Positions 52,711-64,000 of a stretch of 64,000 nucleotides of DNA are shown piece after piece. Source of the DNA: Hyperoplus lanceolatus (Eukaryota > Chordata > Actinopteri > Uranoscopiformes > Ammodytidae); the NCBI GenBank assembly GCA_026929865.2, contig CM049416.1, forward strand, positions 14,101,501 through 14,165,500, written 5' to 3'. A program made the position numbers and the translations under genes. The notes below the pieces were generated by a model that saw nothing but the letters and a program-made list of their open reading frames with translations, made no database searches and was not told the DNA's origin. Numbering within the stretch: position 1 is the stretch's first letter; the number at the start of each line of letters is the position of its first letter.

Positions 52711-55700
52711 TACAATTTATTTCTGGACTGAACATGTTTGAACCCAACTAATAAGAGTCTAAAAAAACGTCTCTGTAACTTTGCCAGTTCACTGCTACTC
52801 CATTTAAAGGTAAAAGTCAATGTGTATCGGTTTTAGTATTCATGAAGGTCTCAATTATCTCTGACATGGGCCATTTCTGTCAGTACTGGTGGGAGCACTA
52901 CAGTTTTAAAGTTTGCTGGACTGTTCTGATGCTGTTAGCCTCACCTGTTTTTGTACTACATACAGATATATGGGACAGAACATGTGATGAAAAATTGAAA
53001 AAGCAAACTGAAAAGATATAGAAACACAGGTAAGTTGCTTATGATTTCCTACCTTTTTCTGTTGTATTTCTACTATTGTAGAAACTTCAGCAGAAGTGTT
53101 AAATCTCCAATGAAAATATCATTGACCAGCAGTTGTAACTCAAAATTAACCTGAAGGGGGCAGCGTTGCATTACAAATGGCACTTGGAGCTCAACCTCTT
53201 AAATTGGTTGTAACAGGAGATGGCAGTGAGAGGCATCATTTCTGAGGGCGCTCTGCAGGTGCCCCGGCATGTATTCAAAGTGATGGATGTTTTACATTAG
53301 TGTGTGGTGACAGCAGCTTATGTTTGTGTCTCACTAAATGTCAGCAAGTATCATATTCAAAAAATCTGGCAGGGGAGCCCGAAGAAGAGTGTGGCTCCAC
53401 ATTTTATAGCTTCCATACTGTGTAACTGACCTTCATACACGGTCTCATTAATGCTTATGTCTCGCCTTTCAACACCTGCAAACGCTACATGATCGACAAA
53501 CTGTGGTCAGAAGCAGGGGGTATACTTTACACTGTCGCTTACAGAACCCTGTTGAGATGTATTTGCTGAGTTGTCTTTGCAAAAATGTTTTCCCCCATAA
53601 TTGGTTTATATTAGGATTTCTTGACACTGTTGACCATTGAAATATTAAATGTGTTGGTAACTTGCATCGATTAAGCTCAAGGTAATCTTAGCTGAGTTGT
53701 AGTTATTAAGAAGGTACAAATTTAGCATTTGTTAAGTTACTTTGGTACTGAGTTTTCATTCACTTGATGTATTTCTCAAGGGCACTGCAGTGGAAAAGCG
53801 TCTTCGGTTCAGTTGGTGATGGTGTGACTTAGATGGAGTGAAAAGCTAGAGAGTGTTAATGAACCGCGGTGCTATTATTTGGTCCTATTCCGTGGGCTGT
53901 GGTTTGCTATAGATAAGGCTGGGGGTCTGGAATCAATAATGGATGTAATTGGTGAGGTGGAAGTGAGGATAATTGAAGGTAATTGTGTGCAGCGTCACAA
54001 GCCTCAGAGAGAGGTCAAGACAACGGAAGAGAAGCAGAATCTGGTGCGGATGGGGGAAGAAAGTGATTTTTTGATCTCTCTATATGCCCACTGAATGGAA
54101 CATCTCCATGGTACCAAGTCGTGTTGACTTGTTGCTCCTTCAAGCAGCAACTGTTTAGATCTATTTTAGATAATAATGCAAGATTTATTATCTTAAATCA
54201 CAAAAGCAACTAGTTTAAATGTAAAAGAGGAATCAGCTGTGATGGAGAGCACAAATATAATGATACATCTTTATCTTTTTTGTCCCATTATTACAAAGCA
54301 GCGTAGACCAGCAGGGTTGGTAAACATGCAGGATTTCTCATTACATGATTTCTGATTCGCAAAGATCAAACCTTTTCTGAATAGTGGCTACAATTTGCAG
54401 CCACAGGTGCTGCCTTGTGCTTCATGAATTTTCAATCTGTTAAAATTTTCTTATACAAATCTCTAATAGTTTTCTAATCACCTACAGTCAATTTCGAAGC
54501 AGTTTTTGTCTGCTAGAAAATGATGCGGCTATACTTCATTAATGCATGCTGTTTTCTTTCTTGCAATTACAACCATGTCATTGTGCTGCTGTCTGCCAAG
54601 GAGTAGCATGTAGCAGTTGTTGGGCCATTTCAGCCAGACATATTCAATCAAGCAACTGTTTTAATCAATAGCCATACATGCAACAGCTTCAAGTCAAGGT
54701 GTACATATTACCAATAACTGGCATACTCAGCGCTCCTTAGATCAATTCTGTCGTCCATTCCAAATAACACTAGTATTGATGGACTTAATTTGGTTCATTA
54801 TAAAGTATACCTCTTTCCCCAAGGTTGTTGAACTCTCTCCAGGAGTACATACATTATGTAGGGTAAAACAGGTGAAATAGTCTGCATGTCCAGCAGGGGG
54901 CAATGCATTACCATGGATTGAACCAAAACTAAACTGCTGGAGAAACTTTCTTGCTGCTCTGCAGAGTCATGCCCACAGAATGAAATGACACATCCATTCA
55001 TATTTCACCCTGCGAACATTCAGAGATAACTTCCATCTAGTAGCTTGACGCAAAATGAATCCAAGATCAATGCTATGTTATGTTTATATGGATTATGTCA
55101 AATGTAAGGGGATGTATTTTGCGGTTTAGTTTACTTTCAGTTGAGATAAGTACATGTATTTTGTGTTAGCACTAAATAAATGGAAGGATGTACCTAGTGT
55201 AACCTTAAAAGTAGAAACGAACATTGTGGTATTGTGAGAGGTATATGAGAGTAACACAATTGCAAATCTTTGTTTGACTTTGCACAGTATGGACTATGCA
55301 GACACATTTTTTTCTGACCTTGCTATGTACCAGATGTTTTGAGAACTTGATCGATATTGGGTTTTAAGAGCTGACACTAAAGTTTTTTAACTTTTGAAGC
55401 ACACTGCACCACCATCTGCTTACCTGTGATAGCTTACTTCACCAACTTACTTGCTGCAGAGTTGCAAACGTTTGATGGCCAAACTATGTAATGATAAAAC
55501 ATTTTCTCAATGACCTCACATACTTTCTTTACCATATCCTGTTTACTATACTGTCATTTTTGATTTGTATTTAATTTTTGATTTGGACAGGTATATTGTA
55601 AGAGAGAATTTTTAGGTGAGTCAATGATGCAACGTCAGTTACTTGCTTTGAAGAGTTTCCAGGTTTCCTTCCTCTATGATCCCTCTACCTGTAGGATTGG

Positions 55701-58700
55701 GTGAAGGATTTTGTCCGTGATGAATGCTTTTTGCAATTTAATGGAATAATAGATTGGAAAAGTGCTCCTGTTATTTCTCTGTAGCTTAAAATTCAACTGG
55801 AAGGCGAATGTGAATAGATGGAACATATGCAGTGATTATCTCACATACATGCAAACCAGTGAGGTGCTTAGTATTGATTCCATATTTTGGCTCTAGACTT
55901 CCTTGTTTACCTGCTGAAAGACCCACTATTCTCCACGTTTTGGTCTCATTCCAACCATCTGTTCTCCCAATCTCCCTCTATTTTTTCTTGCAATGTATTG
56001 TGTGTCCATTCGCTATCAGCGCTATTTTATTTCAAAACGGAGTAAATACAAGAATTTCAAAGATTGAGTATGGCACTGTGTATGAGTTGGCAAGAGAAGG
56101 CAAGAGAAGGTAGAGAAGGTAGAGTTTCATTCCAGATAATCAAGTCAATGCTTCTCCCTTTATACTTCAAACACAGCAGCCTGTTGTCAATAGAAACAAG
56201 AGAGTGGAGAGGAGGATAATGAAGGGCACGAAAAACAGGATAAAGGGGAAAGCAAGCAGAAATTGTAAAGAGAAGAGTGAAACAACTATCAGTGGGCTGT
56301 CTCTCTATCAAGTGTCTCCTTCACGATGTGTTGCCATGCCTAATTGGAAAAGAAGTGTAGGTAATGAACCTATTTATAGACTCATTATTACAACACTCTG
56401 CATTAGCCATAAGTTATTCTGAACATCCAGGACAAGAGTTGTGGAGAGGAGAAAGTAGAATAGAGGCAAATTAAATGCATGAAGGACAATAGAGATTCAC
56501 TGAAGGGAAAATATAATTGTCATGAGTCTGCATACTTTGATGTGACAGGATATAATATCGCAAGTGTACTTTTGATGTCCCTTCACACACGCTGATGGTC
56601 GTGACCAAGATAATTGGGCCCCTGTTGACTTGCGTTGTACAATGAATGCTTGTTTTAAGACCTGCTGAACAGGGGAGTATAGCCATGTAAAACCAGGCTA
56701 CTGTACATCTTGCAAGCTCAGTGTTTTACTGCAAGATTGAGCACAATGAGCAAATCAGCAAATTGTGAGCTAGTGTTGCTAGGCTCAGGGTGGCAAAAGC
56801 AACTGGCAATCAAGAAAGGTGGCATATCAAATGCAAATACAGTAGAAGATGTCAGAATTTATGGTCATTGTATGTTTACAGGGAGTGACGTGGTCAGATT
56901 ATCCTGATGATGACCTTGGCTTTAATTATTATGAGTGTTGTTCCTGTACCTGTTGTGGTTCAATCCTCAACAGATTAGTAAAGAGGAATGGGCACAGAAA
57001 CAATCTGCGTACAACTGAAGAAAAGTTCACTTTAGTGTCTTTATCCACATTTCAACTCTACCGGTTTGATTTGACACCATGACCTTCATTTTTGTAAAGT
57101 ATAATATCAAAACATATTAGATCCACCTGTTTTTAAATGAAATAACTCATGGTTAAATGCTGTGTATATTTCGATGCAATTGACTCACTCTGTCGTACGT
57201 AATGGCACAATGATTTCTCCTTGACTTAATAAGCTTCATTAAGTTCTGACTCAATCCTTCTGCTGAGTTTAAGGTGTTCTTTTCTCATGCCGGATGATGC
57301 GAGTCGGGTAAAACAGTGCCATGCAGCATTGTTAGATTCTCCGTGAACATAGCCCATAGCAAAGACCAGATATATTTTCTCCCTAGATGTGCCATTCAGA
57401 AGTGCAATTCAGCACTTTACTCCACAGGGCAACTTTCAACAACCACCAAAATAGTCTTTGTTGTGTTTCAATATTTCCCAAGCCATTTCTCCGTTAAGTC
57501 TGATTCCCACCACAACCAAACAATGGCATTATCTCCGCCAGCCAAGATTCCCTGATGCTGCTGGTCCATTTTAAAGCTGAAGAAAAAGAGCTGACGAGAG
57601 GCGAAAAGTAAAGGCCAGCCACTTCCACTGTGTGTGTATATGTGTGTGTGCGCTTGTGCTATCCTTTCACTAATTGACCAGCTGTGGCTACGTGTTCTGC
57701 CTCCTTAAAGGCCCCATTGATCCCATGGCCATTTCACAACAGCCCTATTGCTTTGCTTGTACTCTCTGTTCTAGCCGTGTGTAACACCGCTGCAGTGAAG
57801 TGATTGCCGAGTTAAGGTGAATAGAAGAATTGCCACGAGAGAGGCAAGAGAGGGAGGTATATTGAAGGCAGCAGGAAGTCTGCCAGGAAATAAATGATCA
57901 GGCATAGCAGGATAGGTGTGTTGTATCACTTTATGAATCCCAATTCTTTGTGAAAACTATTTATATTATAGATTAAATGTGATATCCTGTAGACCGCATT
58001 CCGCTTCAGGAACCTACTTGATACTGTGCGCAGGAATCAATAAATAGATACCAGCATAAATGAATTGCTAAAGATTTCCCAATGATAAAAGCCAAATGCG
58101 GAAAGATGTCCAACAGTTTGCAGTTATTAAAATGTTCTCACATTTCTTGAATGTCAAATTCAGTGACAGTAATAAAGTCTAAGTGGAGCACATTATTGTG
58201 CCATCCTAAATATTGTGGGGCTCCCTTGGGGTCTGAAATGCATCTGCATAACTTCATTGTCTGGTTTCAAATCCTGCCAAAAACCTTTTGTCACCCCCTC
58301 TCACTCAACTTTTTTGTGCTTTTGTAAAAGCAAAAACCTTTAGAAGCAAATACAATATAATTGCCTTTAGCTGTGGGGCTAATGTCACAGAATGTGTTAG
58401 TTCCAAACTTGGCCCGGCGTTGAATGCAAGTTTAAGCACATTTTCAAGGGGAGAAACTTTGGTTAACAGAAGTCCATCTGCTGTAAAGTCGATCCAAAGA
58501 TGGAACCCTGCCAAACATCCCACACCTCCGAGTTCCTTTTTTATTTCTGATATTATACGAACTTTGACCTTTCTACCTCCAGGACTCTTCTTGTGGGTTG
58601 TGGGTCCTGTCAGCAACCTTCCAAAATGGTTTGTCTCTGTAGCACCTTCATCTTCATCATGAGTCATGTTTGCTGATTCATGCTGATTCCTTGATGTGTC

Positions 58701-59478
58701 ATGAAACAATTTAGACTACTCTGCGGCGCTATATTTATGTTAATTCTTTGAATTTTCTCTTTTTAAAACAGGCATGTTTGCCACTTTTCTTACTGGGATT
58801 TTTGTAGGATTAGCCATTGATATGTGTAGAAAAAACACATGTGTTTTTAAAGAACTGATCTATGTATCATACACAGCGTGTGGAATGTTTAAAAGTAGAT
58901 TCACTGCTGAAGAACCGCTAACACTTACAATAACCAGTATTTTTCCATTTTCATATGGCATATACTGCCTGGGATTTTGGCGTATCTGATGACACAAGTT
59001 GACCTTCTAATCTTGGTTTGCACTGCAGAAGGCATATTTGGCAGCTGGTCTGAGGTTCAGAACTTTGGGGAAATCCAAACACTTCAGTATAACTGATGTT
59101 TGACCTTTTTATGGCAATAAAAGGATCAGGTTCAGGATGACTATTGCGTTAATTGTCGTTGATTGTCATAGATGTTCATTCTCTCCTTTTCCAAACCTGT
59201 GTTTGTGTGTTTAAGCAGCTGTGTGCCAATAAACAGTGGCCAGATTGGCAGCTTTGTGCAACCTGCAGCCTAATTGGCTGCATTACAGTATGTAAACCAG
59301 CCACCATACACAATAACAAACACATACCTTCTAAACTATATACTTCATTATTGAAAAAGGCTTTTCATTGGGATGTGCTTCCCACAGTCTCTCTGTAAGC
59401 CAGATACAGAAAGACTGAGGGTGTTTCTCTGTTGGTGCAGAGTTTGGTGATGTTTATTACGTGTGAGAATGTGTCTTA
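52711..59478. other. Unassigned DNA, no gene recognised
   Basis: AT-rich sequence with short open frames only. The longest, 58,288-58,662 (+) and 58,305-58,709 (-), overlap one another on opposite strands and match no family I know. Could be intergenic or a long intron. Confidence 0.6.
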
Positions 59479-59748
59479 TTTTTTTTAACCTTTATTTATA
59501 CATGTATATCCCATTGAGTCCGAAGACTCTTTTGCAAGGGAGACCTGTTTTCCTTTCCCACGTTACCATTCACACACACATTCATACACCGATAGCAGGC
59601 TAACTATCGACATTCACACGAGGCAAGGTGGGTGAAGTGTCTTGCCCAAGGACACAACAACTATGACACAGGTGGCAGGGCGGGCATCGAACCTCCAACC
59701 TTTTGATCATCGGCCGACCCGCTCTACCAACTGAGCCACAGTCGCCCC
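59479..59748 (-). mobile_element. tRNA-derived SINE (V-SINE-like central domain)
   Basis: On the minus strand it begins GGGGCGACTGTGGCTCAGTT (A box), then GGTTCGATGCCCGCC (B box), a central domain TGTCCTTGGGCAAGACACTT shared by vertebrate V-SINE-type elements, and ends ATAAATAAAGGTTAAAAA. It is nearly complete, but no clear target duplication is seen. Confidence 0.85.
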
Positions 59749-61580
<1,832 letters not shown>

Positions 61581-64000
61581 TTAAATGCAGTGTAAATGTT
61601 GTATTAATGTTGCTGCCGCCGTACCAGAGGTGGTGTGTGTTTGTGTCTATGTAATTGAAGAAATTGAGATGGGTCAGCTTTTATTACTTGTGTACAGTAG
61701 CCTGTGTGTTGGTTGGATACTGTGACAACGTTATGACAATGGCTTAAGGTCATGTTCGATTGATTATCACCCTGGGATTTCCTCAGTCTACCCTCATGAG
61801 TATGATGGATGAAACTGTACAAAGGTCCTGACTCTATGATAGTAAAATGTTAGAATAGACATAGACATGTTAGTTTATGACAGTAGGATCACAGCATACA
61901 ATCTCATTTCTAAGTGACTTCTAGATATGTCTATTTTCTGTGGAAAGCCATAACAGGTTCCTTGGCGTGGACTTGAATACTATTTCACAATCGTATGAAT
62001 GATTTTTTCAATTTAATTTTTTAAATAATTTGTTATTACAAAAAGGCAAAAGTGTGTTTGAATTAATCCTGTCCCTATACAGGAGTCCAACAAAAAATGT
62101 TTAGATTTTGTTTAGGTTTAATTGAAATTGATTGCTGTCCCATGATAGTAACACCCCATTTTTTCTTTTGGCCATCATGCCACACACTGGGGGCTGTGTA
62201 ATAGCTTACCACAGTGTGTACACCCCATGTAAAATGCTAGTATTTGCAGCCTAATGCGTCGAGTTGATAACTGGGATTTGTCTGCTTTCATGTAACCTTC
62301 CTAAAACGTGTGTGATCAGGTGCAAAATAAGTGACCTTTTCCCATTTGTCTTCCTCAGAGGGGGCTGTGCCAGCTCAGAGCATTTCCCCCAGCTGTTGGG
62401 CTTAATACAGCACCACTGTAAAACAGCATGTCACTCTCTCATCTCTTTGATGTTCTCACTACGCCTTTGTACTAGTCAGGGCGACAGCGGGCCTCTCTAC
62501 ATGCCAGCAAGTCTCCAATAATCTAAATTAAAAATGGCTAATCTTGTTATTAGGCCAGTCCTTTTGGGCCACATGCACTTCAACACATCTGTCTCCCAGC
62601 CTCTCCTTTCTTTCTTTTTATGGTTATCAGTGGTGCCAAATGGTGCCAGAGGGATTTGGAGCTATTGTTTGCTGCCCTTGAACAATGTACATTAGTTTTT
62701 AGACTATAGTGTTGATCACTGTCTCCTCGGAGGCCACAGTAAATCTGCTTTCTGCCCGTGCCAAGGCATCTGCCTTCTTACTATTGCGAGTTAGAGTTAA
62801 TCCCCATAAGGAGGCTCAGTTGTGAATAAATCTGCATGTTTGCTTTGAGTCCCCAAGTACATCTGGACCATGCAAAGGAAAGAGCGCAAAGACCACTGTC
62901 CCAAATCCCACCTTTTGTAAACCCGGGCTCTGTTTCATGCAAGAGAACACAAGTGTAAAGACGCCTGCTGAATTTCTATCCAGATTTCTGTCTATTTGCA
63001 TATGCATAGGATGAATCATTGTTGTCATTTTAATGAAGGGGGGGGGACTCCCTCACAGGCAAATACTACAAAAAGAGACCATTTTGCTGGCAGACATGCC
63101 TTCATGATCAGCTTTAATAGGCTATTTTACTGGGGAACTGCATCGAAGTGGAGCGCATTAAGAAACAGCTTAAAGTGGCTCATAAACTGCTTGGATCCTA
63201 CAACACTCACTGTCATCATCATCATTTCAGACAGACAAAAAGCATTCCATTTAGAGTATTTTGTGCCCTTATCCCTCCCCATCCAGTCATTTTAGATTTC
63301 TGAAGCTGTGATACTGATCTGGTTAGTGTGTTAAAGCCCCTGTAAACCCACATTTACAAAATCTAAGCATCGTAAGCATCTGACAGTATTTAGTCAAAGA
63401 GTTAGTCATATATATCAATCCATATTAAAGATATTGTCATTTAGGTTAGATAACATTTACATAAATTTGGTTTAGATGAGGCAGGCTATGCACTGGTTCA
63501 TGTGACACAAGTATTCTTAACCAATCACGGCAGTTCTCTTCCCGAACGTTCTATAAATATAATGACTGTTGCCATTGGGACTTTTTGATACAGCCACACA
63601 CACACAGTCCTGGCAATAAACAAAAATGTTTTTATTATACGTTTTATAATATTTATGAACATCTATTTTTGATCAGACTTTTGTAACAAGCCTGTTGAGA
63701 CGGTAAGACCTGTGACGGCACTGGTACTTTGACTTTGTTGTGTTGGTTTTTTTCCCTGCTTCTTGCACTTTGCACTTTTGTGCCCAGGCCTGTGTACATG
63801 TTGTGATGTTTTGTGTCCGTCACTGTATTGTACTGAGACACCCAACTATTTTACTCTGTTAGACCAGGTTTCCAGAGACTTTATCTTAAAGGGGCCTAAG
63901 GGAAGCTAGCAAACTGTCAGACATGGTAGGTCTGTCTACACTAGACACTGACCAGTGAGGCTTATTCTTATTAGTGTTCTCCCATCCTCCTTACTTATCA
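61581..64000. other. Unassigned DNA at the right end
   Basis: No exon, RNA or mobile element could be supported. The stretch 62,350-62,840 has lower AT content and may hold non-coding regulatory sequence. Confidence 0.5.

Noticed and set aside
53879-54094. 71-codon frame as an exon of a gene right of NRF1
   Set aside because: No family recognised and no supporting acceptor/donor pair with conserved phase.
58288-58709. Overlapping 124- and 134-codon frames on opposite strands as genes
   Set aside because: No recognised domain, no splice or promoter context; mutual shadows in stop-poor sequence.
59650-59748. tRNA gene on the minus strand
   Set aside because: tRNA-like head of a SINE; it continues into the TGTCCTTGGGCAAGACACTT domain and an A-rich tail.
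63332-63900. Possible MITE with ends TTAAAGCCCC and CTTAAAGGGGCC
   Set aside because: The right end is not the inverse of the left when aligned base by base; the similarity is only in composition.

Overview
The window is vertebrate nuclear DNA, almost certainly from a ray-finned (teleost) fish. The evidence is small conserved exons split by GT-AG introns, long (CA)n/(TG)n, (AT)n and GATA tracts, tRNA-derived SINEs, a Tc1-like transposon and many TTAA- or TAA-flanked MITE-like elements, all arranged around a gene order known from vertebrates. No prokaryotic, viral or CRISPR features were seen. The species cannot be named from the sequence. Layout: (1) 1-12,580, the 3' part of UBE2H on the + strand. 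Exons 2-7 are at 4009-8545; exon 1 lies left of the window. A long 3'UTR probably ends near 12,580. (2) 12,580-20,000, intergenic DNA with MITEs, a nearly perfect 160-bp duplication and GC-richer islands. (3) 20,000-26,600, the locus of the sensory microRNA cluster miR-183/miR-96/miR-182 on the + strand: hairpins at 23,989-24,068, 24,298-24,373 and 24,787-24,877, with a candidate first exon and promoter 3.5 kb upstream. (4) 30,945-50,620, the complete NRF1 gene (nuclear respiratory factor 1) on the - strand. Eleven coding exons can be joined in phase to give a 507-residue protein, with a 5'UTR and CpG-rich promoter at 50.2-50.6 kb. Its introns carry a SINE, a TAA-flanked MITE, two copies of a TTAA-starting MITE, a rearranged Tc1 element and a 1.05-kb GC-rich transposon. 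(5) 50,700-64,000, no recognised protein gene: a possible divergent first exon at 51.3 kb, a 1-kb foldback repeat, a SINE, and a GC-richer segment next to a long CA tract. How the parts may work together: convergent UBE2H and NRF1 flanking the miR-183 cluster is the arrangement I recall for human 7q32, so this is an old syntenic block. The window adds testable wiring. The predicted NRF1 3'UTR holds a 10-nt perfect match to the 5' end of miR-183, and the candidate cluster promoter holds an NRF1-like GC motif plus a palindrome of two CACCT boxes. This would permit a local NRF1/miR-183 loop; the wiring is inference. Coordinates of coding exons are well supported by phase and splice sites; UTR ends, promoters and non-coding exons are estimates.
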